From NCBI GenBank assembly GCA_022843545.1, contig JALHNL010000028.1:1-32603 (forward strand): 32,603 bases of DNA, read 5' to 3'. The first letter of the stretch is position 1, and every line of letters starts with the position of its first letter. The position numbers and the translations under genes are program-made. The stretch comes from Phycisphaerales bacterium (GTDB lineage Bacteria; Planctomycetota; Phycisphaerae; Phycisphaerales; UBA1924). The notes under the pieces were generated by a model. That model was not told the DNA's origin. It saw only the letters and a list, made by a program, of their open reading frames with translations, and ran no database searches. Below are positions 14,309-22,536 of this stretch, piece by piece.

Positions 14309-17300
14309 ATGCTTCGCGCGATCCGTCCGATCCACATCGTGGCCGCTTGCGGCCTGACCTGTTCGTTGACCTCAGGGGCGCTTGCCCAGCCCGCGGTGAT
14401 CAGCATCTCCGGGGCCACCCTGCTCGAGAACATCTTCCGCGCGCCGGCGAACACGGTGGACTTCATCGACGCGGACGGGAACGGCATCGCGCGTCGCTTC
14501 GGTACCAATCAGCAGCTGGCGCCGATGCTGATCGCCGGCGACTTCCCGGGCAACCAGACCTGGCCGACCAACCTGAAGTGGTCGCTAATCTACACGGCCG
14601 TGGGCTCAACCAACGGCTATCAGGAGCTCATCAACTTCGGGCGGACGTATGTGACGGTGCCGGGCACGAACAACGACGCGAACCTGTCGCTTCGCATCAG
14701 CGTGCGGACGGCGGGGTACTACAACCGTTACCGCTTCATCTCGGCGGGCACGGCCAACGTGGACGGCGGCAACCCGGAGTTGCCGCCCCTGTTCCCCGCG
14801 CTCTTCAATGACCAGAACCCGGGCGGGTACCCGGTGCGTTCGACGGTGGATGGGACGTTCCGCGCCCTGTACACGAGTTCGGGCGTGGCGAGCACCTCGC
14901 CCAACCAGGGCCTGACGCTGGCGGGCGGCATGACGGTGGACATCGCTCCTCTGGACGTCCCGACGACTTGGGCGACGACGCAGTCCAGCATCCCGGGCAA
15001 CAATCCGTTCAACACTCCCCTTCTGCCCGGCTACGGCAACAACCTGGTGCGCAGCCGCAACGCTGACGGGAGCAGCGCGGGCAACAACGGTCGCATGACG
15101 CTGGCGAGCCTGACAGGCGGGGCGGTGCTCTTCAACGGCAGCAACGGCGGCCCGGGCAGCGTGAACACGATCTTCGACACGGACATCGTGGTGGCCCCGG
15201 TGGCGCCGATCACGAACTTCGGCACCGGCATCGAAGTGCTGCGGATGACCGACCTGCGGTTCTTGTTCGCGACGGGTCGCCTGCCCAGCGGCGAGAACAT
15301 CGTGGCGGTGACGCGTGACTCGGGTTCGGGCACGCGCAACGCCTTCGACAACTCGATCGGCCTGGACCCTTCGTTCGCGATCGGCGACAACCTCGGCCCC
15401 CGCAACAACGCGGTTCAGTTTGACCGCCTTGGGGCGCAGTACGTGCCCTCGAACAAGCAGGGCAACAACCGGGTGGAGCCCTCGGTCTACAACCACCGGC
15501 TGGCCATCGGGTACGTGGGTCCCGAGCGCGGCATCGACAACGCCGACGTGGCGTGGCTGAGCACGGGCCACTGCGACATCGTCTCGGTGATCAACGACCT
15601 GCCTTCGTATGGCGCGACCAACCCGCAGCCCGTCCGCCCGACCATCAATGCGCTGCTTGACAACAACGCCGACACCGGCTGGAACATCAGCGGCCCGTCG
15701 GTGTTCGCGACATTCGGCGACCCTCGAGCCGTGCCGGCGTCCAAGGGCGGCTATGGGTATGTGCTCGGCGAGCCCACGCCGTCCCGTCAGGGGATGCGGA
15801 ACGTCGAGGCGGCGGCCTACATCAACAACTACACGCGGTCGATCGACGCCTTCATCGGAAACCCGGGCGGGTCGTCCACGTTCTTCACGCCCGGCGAGTT
15901 TGCGGCCGACCAGTTCCTGCTCCCCAACGCCCTGGACTTCTCGCGCCAGAGCAGCCCGGGGATCGATCCTCGCGTGCTGGTGGCCAACGCCAACCTGAAC
16001 CAGTTCCTGCAGGACTACATCCGGTCCAACTCCATCTATACCAACGTCCGTTACGCCACGTTCGGCGGGGGCGTGTCGCCCTTCTTCCCGGCCAACAGCC
16101 GTGCGGGCAAGGTGCCCCTGCGTACGGTGGCGACGACGTACTCCGACCAGGCGCTGACCGGCGGGGCGTTCTACGCGATGGAAGACGCGACGACGACCGC
16201 TCCGGGCGAGGCGGTGGCGGGTCGCCTGTCGTATGGCAACAACCTGCCGCTGCGGAACCTGATCTCGGGTGACTTCAACGGCGACGGTCGCCGCGATCTG
16301 AACGACGCGGGCGATCTGGTCCGCGCGTGGCGAGAGCGCACCGGCGGTCCGAACTGGACCCCTCCGGCGACGCCCAACGGCTCTCCGCTGGCGGGCATTG
16401 CTCAGAACCTCGCCCTGCTCACGCTGGGCGACACCAACCTGTGGCCCACGCTGGTGAGCCCGGGCACGTTCTCGATGGAGATCGTCGGCGACTTCAACGG
16501 TGACGGCAGCTTCAACGTCCAGGACCTGCGCTACTGGGCCGACGGGCTGGCGATGACCACCGGGGCGTCCCGCGTGCTGGACCGCAAGGCGGGGTTCAGC
16601 GCCCTGGACAACGAGTTGCTGGCCGCTACGGGCAGCGACGCCAACCTCTTCGACACGCGTCTCGTCACGCCGTGCCGCGACTATGCCCCGGGCGACGCCC
16701 GCGGCGATGTGGCGAACGCGTCGGGGCGCGTGACGCGCGGGTTCTCCCCGATCGGGGCTGACGGCCTGCCGGGGAACATCCCGCTCGTGCAGCGCAACGT
16801 CATCGACGCGAACGACATCGACTACGTGTTCGAACAGTTCCGCCGCAATCCGGTGGTGACCGATGGTGAACTGAACTGGGGCATCGTGACGGAGTCTCGT
16901 CCGTCCAACCCCGACGCCACCGCCAGCGACCGCCTCGTGGGCGGCGACCTGTCGGCGGACATCAACGGCGACCTGAAGGTCAACCAGGCCGACGTGGTCG
17001 AACTCGTCACCGTCATCCTCAAGACCCGGATGGGCGACGTGAACCTCGACGGCAACGTCAACGGTCAGGACGGCCTGATCATCCAGGCCAACCTGGGCAC
17101 CGCCGGCGGCTGGGCCCGCGGCGACCTGGATGGCGACGGCACGATCTCTTCGGCCGACCTGGACATCATGTACGCCAACGCCTGTATCGCTGACGTCACG
17201 GTCATCGGCGGGGCTGGCGCATGCCCTGACCTGGTCTCCGCGAAGGACGGTCAGTACACCGTCGACGACATCATCGAGTTCTTCAACAACTTCGGCGACG

Positions 17301-17443
17301 GCACCGGCTGCCCCGGCACCGCGCCCTGCAACGTCTCCTGCGATGTCACCGGCATCGGCGGCTGGCCCGAGCTGCCCGACGGCCAGCTCACCGTCGACGA
17401 CGTCATCTCGTTCATCAACGCCTTCAGCGACGGCTGCCTCTGA
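14309..17443 (+). CDS. Large secreted PstS-like / dockerin-repeat protein
   Basis: A 1044-residue exported protein with a signal peptide ending SGALA (cut near residue 26). The start VISISGATLLENIF and the motif RDSGSGTRNAF (336-346) resemble phosphate-binding proteins of the PstS type (PBP-like fold), where the SGT loop holds the anion. The C-terminal third is full of Ca-binding dockerin-type Asp motifs: DFNGDG (655), DFNGDG (728), DINGD (884), DVNLDGN (910) and DLDGDG (939), ending in two GC-type units with TVDDIIEF and LTVDDVISF and the terminus DGCL. The protein may present a ligand-binding domain on the surface or in the periplasm through dockerin contacts. The ligand is unknown. Its own leader and terminator make it a single-gene unit. 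Confidence 0.82.
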   Translation: MLRAIRPIHIVAACGLTCSLTSGALAQPAVISISGATLLENIFRAPANTVDFIDADGNGIARRFGTNQQLAPMLIAGDFPGNQTWPTNLKWSLIYTAVGSTNGYQELINFGRTYVTVPGTNNDANLSLRISVRTAGYYNRYRFISAGTANVDGGNPELPPLFPALFNDQNPGGYPVRSTVDGTFRALYTSSGVASTSPNQGLTLAGGMTVDIAPLDVPTTWATTQSSIPGNNPFNTPLLPGYGNNLVRSRNADGSSAGNNGRMTLASLTGGAVLFNGSNGGPGSVNTIFDTDIVVAPVAPITNFGTGIEVLRMTDLRFLFATGRLPSGENIVAVTRDSGSGTRNAFDNSIGLDPSFAIGDNLGPRNNAVQFDRLGAQYVPSNKQGNNRVEPSVYNHRLAIGYVGPERGIDNADVAWLSTGHCDIVSVINDLPSYGATNPQPVRPTINALLDNNADTGWNISGPSVFATFGDPRAVPASKGGYGYVLGEPTPSRQGMRNVEAAAYINNYTRSIDAFIGNPGGSSTFFTPGEFAADQFLLPNALDFSRQSSPGIDPRVLVANANLNQFLQDYIRSNSIYTNVRYATFGGGVSPFFPANSRAGKVPLRTVATTYSDQALTGGAFYAMEDATTTAPGEAVAGRLSYGNNLPLRNLISGDFNGDGRRDLNDAGDLVRAWRERTGGPNWTPPATPNGSPLAGIAQNLALLTLGDTNLWPTLVSPGTFSMEIVGDFNGDGSFNVQDLRYWADGLAMTTGASRVLDRKAGFSALDNELLAATGSDANLFDTRLVTPCRDYAPGDARGDVANASGRVTRGFSPIGADGLPGNIPLVQRNVIDANDIDYVFEQFRRNPVVTDGELNWGIVTESRPSNPDATASDRLVGGDLSADINGDLKVNQADVVELVTVILKTRMGDVNLDGNVNGQDGLIIQANLGTAGGWARGDLDGDGTISSADLDIMYANACIADVTVIGGAGACPDLVSAKDGQYTVDDIIEFFNNFGDGTGCPGTAPCNVSCDVTGIGGWPELPDGQLTVDDVISFINAFSDGCL

Positions 17444-17480
17444 GCCCGCTCGCCTGATCGCGAGGATGGAGACTGAATCC

Positions 17481-17520
17481 AGGGGCCCGGGCCGCGTTCG
17501 GCTCGGGCCCTCTTTCGTTT
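17481..17520 (+). terminator. Terminator after the dockerin-repeat protein
   Basis: AGGGGCCCGGGCC (17481-17493) pairs with GGCTCGGGCCCT (17500-17511), with one bulge and one G-U pair, followed by CTTTCGTTT. It lies 38 bases after the stop, between two convergent genes. Confidence 0.8.
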
Positions 17521-17551
17521 CGTCCCTCGCACGCCTTGGGGTGCCGGGCGA

Positions 17552-18649
17552 TCAGCGCCCGGCCTTGAACAGCGCCCGCAGCGAGTCGTAGATATCCGTG
17601 CGGTCGTTCACCCGGCTGGCGACGACGCGCTGGGCCAGGTCGCCCGAACTCTTCTCAGGGAACTGCTCGCGCAGCACGTTGTAGAAGTGACCCGAGCCGT
17701 AGGCGCTCTTGACCTGCACGTACCCGAACAGGTTGGCGGCGGGCAACAGGTGCTTCTCGAGGATCTGGCAGCAGACGCGGTTGTCGGCGTCGCTGCTGTT
17801 GTCGCCGTCGGAGAAGTGGAAGAGGTAGATGTTCCAGTCGCCCGGGTCGTAGTGGGCCTCGAGCACCTGCTGGCAGCAGGTGAGGGCCGAGGAGATGCGG
17901 GTGCCGCCGTCCTCGCGCACGCTGAAGAACGTGGCCCGGTCCACCTCCTGGGCGACGACGTCGTGGACGATGTACCGCGACTCGATGCCCTCGTAGTTGC
18001 GCCGCAGCCAGGTATCGATCCAGAAGGCCTGAAGGCGGACCAGTTCCTTCTGCTCGTCGCCCATGGAGCCCGAGACGTCCATCATGTAGATGATCGCGGC
18101 GTTGCTCTGGGGCTTCTTCACCTCGGTCCAGGAGCGGTAGCGCAGGTCGTCCTTGATGGGGATGATGACCGGGTTCTCCGGGTCGTAGTCACCCATCGAG
18201 ATCTGGCGGCGCAGCGCGCTCTTGTACGTCCGCTTGAAGTGGCGCAGGCTCGCCGGGCCGATCGGGCGGATGCCCGTGTACTTGTCCTTGACCGTGGTGA
18301 TGTTGTGCGCGCCCTTGGGCTGGATGCGGGGCAGTTGCAGTTCTTCGCCCAGGATGTCGGCGAGCTCGTTGAGGTCGACATTCACCTCGAGCAGGTGCTG
18401 GCCCTCCTGCTCCCCGCCCTGCCCCCCCACTCCCTGGCCTTCCTTGCCCTCGCCCATGCCCACGCCCCCGCTGTTGTCGCCGTAGCGGAACGTGGGGATG
18501 TCGATGTCGTGGACGGGGATGGAGACGAACTTGCGCCCTTCCTTGCCGATCATCTCGCCCTTGGCGATGAAGCGGCGCAGGTCCTTGCGGATCCGCCCCT
18601 TGACGATCTGCCTGAACCGGCTGTGATCCTGCTGGATGCTGCTGATCAT
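17552..18649 (-). CDS. DUF444 (YeaH/YhbH) family VWA protein
   Basis: A 365-residue cytoplasmic protein of the YeaH/YhbH family, linked in other bacteria to the PrkA kinase and SpoVR and to stationary-phase or stress responses. Family features are the N-terminal DHSRFRQIVKGRIRKDLRRFI, SIPVHDIDIPTFRYG, a Gly/Glu-rich linker (about 60-85), and a von Willebrand A domain with a complete MIDAS: DVSGS (191-195), Thr250 (GGT) and Asp281 (FSDGD). The C-terminus has FGYVQVKSAYGSGHFY. CGGAG lies 8 bases before the ATG. The usual partners prkA and spoVR are not in the window on either side. Confidence 0.93.
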   Translation of the reverse strand: MISSIQQDHSRFRQIVKGRIRKDLRRFIAKGEMIGKEGRKFVSIPVHDIDIPTFRYGDNSGGVGMGEGKEGQGVGGQGGEQEGQHLLEVNVDLNELADILGEELQLPRIQPKGAHNITTVKDKYTGIRPIGPASLRHFKRTYKSALRRQISMGDYDPENPVIIPIKDDLRYRSWTEVKKPQSNAAIIYMMDVSGSMGDEQKELVRLQAFWIDTWLRRNYEGIESRYIVHDVVAQEVDRATFFSVREDGGTRISSALTCCQQVLEAHYDPGDWNIYLFHFSDGDNSSDADNRVCCQILEKHLLPAANLFGYVQVKSAYGSGHFYNVLREQFPEKSSGDLAQRVVASRVNDRTDIYDSLRALFKAGR

Positions 18650-18881
18650 GCCCGGGCTCCGTAAGAGCGACCCGGCGCCGCCGCTTTGTGCCGGCGCCCC
18701 TGCACAGGACCATCGGTCCGCGCGTACCCGGTCATGGGCTCCGCGCGGACGCGGGCCTCCGCAGGCGTATACGCGGACGGATCGCCCCCGGATGAGCCCG
18801 CCGGCCCGGAAGTTAGCGGACCGCGCCGGGTAAGCGGTGACAGGGGGTTATCGCGACGTGAGCTCGGACTCGCGGGGTTCG

Positions 18882-19496
18882 TCAGGGCTTGCCCGCCGCC
18901 TCGGGCGCGGGGCCGGTGGGCGGGACGCCGCCGCTATCGAGCCCTCGTGCGGCGATCTGCTTGAGCCAGTCGCGCCGCCAGCGGCGCTCGTCGTGGAGCA
19001 TCCAGAAGGTGTGACACACGCGCGTGACGATGACGCCGCAGAACATGGCGGTGAAGGCGGCGATCTCGCGCTCCCAGTTCAGGGCGTTCTTGAAGATGGG
19101 CAGGAAGACGAAGCCGTAGGTGCCGTAGAGGATCGGGCTCAGGCACATCCGCTGGAACTGGATGAGGGTGGTGTCCTTGACGAAGGGCAAGGGCGGCGGG
19201 CCGGCCTGCTCGACGAGGTGCTCGGCGCTCTCGACCATCTGCTTGGTCTTGCGCCACTTGCGGGGCCAGTGGTTGGCCATCCAGTGCAGGGCGATGCACA
19301 GGATCAGGTCGATGATGAAGTCCGCGACCGCGTAGATGATCCCGATCGCGACCGTGTCGTCGTGATCCACGCCGAAGTGGCGAGAGAAGTACACCGGGAT
19401 CATCGCCATCGCCATGGCCAAAAGACCGGCGACGACAATGTTCACGTTGACATTGACGATCCGGCGGCTGTATTGGCGCGCGATCCAACGCCACAT
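18882..19496 (-). CDS. Integral membrane protein, unknown family
   Basis: A 204-residue protein with four predicted membrane helices: about residues 17-40 (NIVVAGLLAMAMAMIPVYF), 48-72 (IGIIYAVADFIIDLILCIALHWM), 115-135 (LSPILYGTYGFVFLPIF) and 142-167 (AFTAMFCGVIVTRVCHTFWML). A charged loop sits between the second and third helices (WPRKWRKTKQMVESAEHLV). The C-terminus is Pro/Gly-rich. I do not recognise the family. The -10-like TACCCT (minus strand, 19512-19507) lies 10 bases before the ATG. The 232-base gap to the DUF444 start holds no further gene. Confidence 0.72.
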   Translation of the reverse strand: MWRWIARQYSRRIVNVNVNIVVAGLLAMAMAMIPVYFSRHFGVDHDDTVAIGIIYAVADFIIDLILCIALHWMANHWPRKWRKTKQMVESAEHLVEQAGPPPLPFVKDTTLIQFQRMCLSPILYGTYGFVFLPIFKNALNWEREIAAFTAMFCGVIVTRVCHTFWMLHDERRWRRDWLKQIAARGLDSGGVPPTGPAPEAAGKP

Positions 19497-19699
19497 GAGG
19501 GAAGGCAGGGTATACCCACGACCCGGCGGGCCTCGGCGGCCTGCCGGCTACCCCACTTCGCCGCGCCTGGGGCACGGGCAACCCCGCCTTTGCGGCCCGG
19601 AGCCGCAGGAGACACGCCTTTCTCCCAAGCATCCCCCAGGCGCTCATCGTCGACATGAGCGATGAGATACTCGCCCGCCGCATGGCCCCGGGCACCGCG

Positions 19700-19727
19700 T
19701 GCACAGACACATGGTTTTGGCTACGCT
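19700..19727 (+). promoter_or_regulatory. Promoter of a leaderless lipoprotein transcript
   Basis: TGCACA (19700-19705) and TACGCT (19722-19727) are 16 bases apart. The -10 box ends 6 bases before the ATG at 19734 and no Shine-Dalgarno is present, which suggests a leaderless mRNA. Confidence 0.5.
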
Positions 19728-19733
19728 GTGGGC

Positions 19734-20462
19734 ATGATCGCTCGTCTCACCCTGGGGGCACTGGTCGCATCCGCCGCGCTCATCGCGGGCTGCCAATCCA
19801 CGCCCGCGCAGTTCTTCGGGTTTACGTCGGGCTCCAGCGGGAGCCAGATGACCACCACGTCGTCGGCGTCCGGCTCAACGCTTGAGCCCCGGCTGGGCAC
19901 GTCGATCTACCGCTACCTCGACACGTCGTCCGCTGACATTTATCTCACCGACCTGCCCGTCTCGCGGCTGGCCGATCTGGGCGACCCGCTGAGCGACCTG
20001 AACGGGTCGGTCATCCACATTCATCTTTTCTTGATCCCCGCCGCGGGGTCCACACCCATCGACTCCACCGCCTGCAGCGCGGCGGTTCGCCAGTTCGTGA
20101 TCACCGGGGGCGTGCCCGAAGCGGGAGGCGACGACCGCATCCCGGCGAGCGTGGGCATCTACGCCGGCGGGGCCTTTGTCACGCCCTTTGGTTCCGGACC
20201 GGGGAAGCAGTTCTTGGCCGGCACGGTTGAAGGCGGCACCATCCGCCTGATCCAGGCCGACGCGGGGTTTGCCGACCGACTCGGCCCGTCGGACATCGAG
20301 GGGGGCTTCACCGCCAAGCTCGACGACCCGGCGGCGCGGGCGATCGCCGATCGCCTGGCCCAACTGGCCGCCAAGACGCCCATGCACGCCCCCCCGCCCG
20401 ATCCGGCCATGGCCGCCGCGGTTGAGCAAACGCGGACGATGAGGCCGGCGAAGGCGGAATGA
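19734..20462 (+). CDS. Lipoprotein of unknown function
   Basis: A 242-residue protein with a lipoprotein signal MIARLTLGALVASAALIAGC; the lipobox Cys is residue 20. A Ser/Thr/Gly-rich linker follows (about 25-48). The folded part begins at YRYLDTSSADIYLTDLP and includes GSVIHIHLFLIPAAGSTPID, AVRQFVITGG, SVGIYAGGAFVTPFGSGPG and a final helix. The start at 19734 is preferred over upstream in-frame codons because the lipobox sits at the expected distance and the TACGCT box lies right before it. The protein is probably anchored in the envelope. I do not recognise the domain. Confidence 0.75.
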   Translation: MIARLTLGALVASAALIAGCQSTPAQFFGFTSGSSGSQMTTTSSASGSTLEPRLGTSIYRYLDTSSADIYLTDLPVSRLADLGDPLSDLNGSVIHIHLFLIPAAGSTPIDSTACSAAVRQFVITGGVPEAGGDDRIPASVGIYAGGAFVTPFGSGPGKQFLAGTVEGGTIRLIQADAGFADRLGPSDIEGGFTAKLDDPAARAIADRLAQLAAKTPMHAPPPDPAMAAAVEQTRTMRPAKAE

Positions 20463-20586
20463 GCGCACGCGGAGGGGGCGCGGTCAAGCGACAAGCCACT
20501 ACGGAATCCCCTGATTAGGCTGTTCCCCATTTGCTCCAGAGGACACCCGTTATCGGTCCGATGGAGTAGTCTTGAGTTCGAAGTCA

Positions 20587-20611
20587 GCGACGGGGCAATC
20601 GCCCCGGTCGC
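20587..20611 (+). promoter_or_regulatory. Leader hairpin upstream of the first LEPR-XLL gene
   Basis: GCGACGGGGC (20587-20596) pairs with GCCCCGGTCGC (20601-20611) with one bulge and an AATC loop. It lies 18 bases before the ATG at 20630, just upstream of the Shine-Dalgarno AGGAG. A possible -10 box TAGTCT is at 20567-20572. Confidence 0.4.
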
Positions 20612-20629
20612 CCATCAGGAGATCCTCGC

Positions 20630-22294
20630 ATGCGTCAGTCTCGTGTCCGTAACTCTCGCCGTTCGTCCGACCGCCTGTTTGACACCCTGGAGTCTCGGCA
20701 ACTCCTGGCGAACTTTGTGACGACGATCACCGAAGCCGACGGCGACGTGTTCCAGGTGAGCGCGGAGAACTTCACGAACGCCCCGCTGGTGAACATCACC
20801 AACGCGACGGGTTCGCTGGTGCTGAACATCGCGGGGTCGACGGCGGCCAGCGACATCCGGATCACGCGGGTTTCTCAGAGCGGCAACGGCATCCTCAACC
20901 TGCACGCCATCAACGTGACCGGCGACATCGACGAACTGACGACCGATGACTTCGTGAGCATCCGCAACGGATTCGGCTCGGGCACCTCGGGCATCGACAT
21001 CACCGGTCGGGCCCGCGTGATCACGATCGACGGCGAACTGCGTTCGCGGATCAACATCGGCGGCAGCACGCTGGCCAACAAGACCACGCTGACGGTGGAC
21101 ACGGTGAACGGCGAGGAATTCGTCCCTCGCGGGCTGGACCCGCAGTTCCTGCTGCCGATCACCAGCGCGGGCGTCTTCGACCTGGTGAATATCGGCACGG
21201 CTCAGTTCGTGAACCTGCAGGCGCGTCGCTTCGGGACGGTCGTGATCGAGAACACCTTCGATCCGTTTGATCGCGGCAACCCCTCAATCGGTCTGGACTT
21301 CGCGATCACCGCGACCGACTTCGGCGCTCCGTTCGGGATCAAGACGTTCCGTGCGGCCTGCGTGATCGACGACGGAACGCTCGTCAGCAACAGCCCGGTC
21401 CAGAGCATCGTGTACGACGGCGTGACCGAGAACAACAACAACCGCGGGGGCCCGGTGGACTTCGGCGTGTTCGACATCACCGTGTTGGGACGGCTGGGTT
21501 CGCTGACCACCACGGAGTCAACCTTGAACATGAACGGCCTCATGCGGGCCTTGAGCTTCGGGGTCATCCAGTCCGCGGACGAGATCCGGGGCACCATCTC
21601 GGGTGCGTCGGTGGTGATCCGCGGCTTCGAGCCCACCGCGAGCATCGACTCCATCCGTGCGCGGCAGTTGATTGAACTCAACATCGAGGTGCTCAACGGC
21701 ATCGCCCAGATCGCCGTCGGCGAGATCGACGACGTGAACATCGAGGCCGGCTGGATCGGCACGGCCGTCCTCACTGGCGCCTCCGGCTCCGATGATGGCC
21801 AACTCCGCGACTCCACCATCGTTCTCGACTCGACGAATCCGCAGCGCAGCCGCGCCCTGGACCTGCTCACCGTCTCGGGCGAGTTCACCAATACCACCTT
21901 CAGCGTGCTCTCCAACAACGTGGGCACCCTCAACTTCAATGGAGGCATTGACAACACCGGAGGTGCTGCCCCGCAGTTCCTGGTCGGCGTGACCGACGCC
22001 GGCCTTCTCTTCACCGGCAACCCCTTCAGCACCAACACCTTCAGCATCAACCGCCTGAACATCCGCCAGACCATCGGCACGACGGCCAACACCTGGGAGT
22101 CGGGCGTCATCGCCGCCTTCGCCATCAACACCATCTTCGCCAACGCTCGGATCGATGACGCCAACGGTGGCACGCTCTTCGGCCTGGTGTTCTCCACCAC
22201 CAACTCCATCACCGTCCGTCAGCCCAACGGCGTGAACTTCGCCAACACGGGTGGTTCGTTCAGTTCTGGCGACTTCCGCATTCGCAACATCTGA
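20630..22294 (+). CDS. LEPR-XLL surface protein 1
   Basis: The first of six tandem paralogues, 554 residues. The N-terminus is basic (MRQSRVRNSRRSSDR) with no Sec-type hydrophobic core, then LESRQLLA (20-27), a variant of the LEPR-XLL motif known from planctomycete and some other surface proteins, then EADGD (35-39). The rest is beta-rich with many short strands (GSLVLNIAG, RVITIDGEL, RFGTVVIENTF, IAQIAVGEIDDVNIEAGWIG), consistent with a solenoid, and has almost no Cys. The C-terminal module is NGGTLFGLVF, SITVRQPNG, and GDFRIRNI at the end. It is the same length as LEPR 2 and aligns with it end to end. AGGAG precedes the ATG. Confidence 0.85.
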   Translation: MRQSRVRNSRRSSDRLFDTLESRQLLANFVTTITEADGDVFQVSAENFTNAPLVNITNATGSLVLNIAGSTAASDIRITRVSQSGNGILNLHAINVTGDIDELTTDDFVSIRNGFGSGTSGIDITGRARVITIDGELRSRINIGGSTLANKTTLTVDTVNGEEFVPRGLDPQFLLPITSAGVFDLVNIGTAQFVNLQARRFGTVVIENTFDPFDRGNPSIGLDFAITATDFGAPFGIKTFRAACVIDDGTLVSNSPVQSIVYDGVTENNNNRGGPVDFGVFDITVLGRLGSLTTTESTLNMNGLMRALSFGVIQSADEIRGTISGASVVIRGFEPTASIDSIRARQLIELNIEVLNGIAQIAVGEIDDVNIEAGWIGTAVLTGASGSDDGQLRDSTIVLDSTNPQRSRALDLLTVSGEFTNTTFSVLSNNVGTLNFNGGIDNTGGAAPQFLVGVTDAGLLFTGNPFSTNTFSINRLNIRQTIGTTANTWESGVIAAFAINTIFANARIDDANGGTLFGLVFSTTNSITVRQPNGVNFANTGGSFSSGDFRIRNI

Positions 22295-22330
22295 GACCGC
22301 CGGTCGCGGCGCAACTCGAATGGAAGCCGG

Positions 22331-22367
22331 CGCGGCCCAGGGCCTTCCCTGGGCCGCGTTTGCGTTT
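22331..22367 (+). terminator. Terminator after LEPR-XLL 1
   Basis: CGCGGCCCAGGG (22331-22342) pairs perfectly with CCCTGGGCCGCG (22347-22358) across CCTT, followed by TTTGCGTTT. Confidence 0.9.
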
Positions 22368-22536
22368 CCGGAGTGCCTGGCCGGGCCGTGACTGTCCCCA
22401 ACTCCGAGAATCCCCTGGACCAGGGGGATGGCATCCGGACTGTGCAGACCAATCGACAGCCACATCCGTTGTTATGCTGGCCGTCGGGCCGGGGGTGCCG
22501 GCCGCTCAGACCGTTGACCCACGTGAGGGACTTCCC

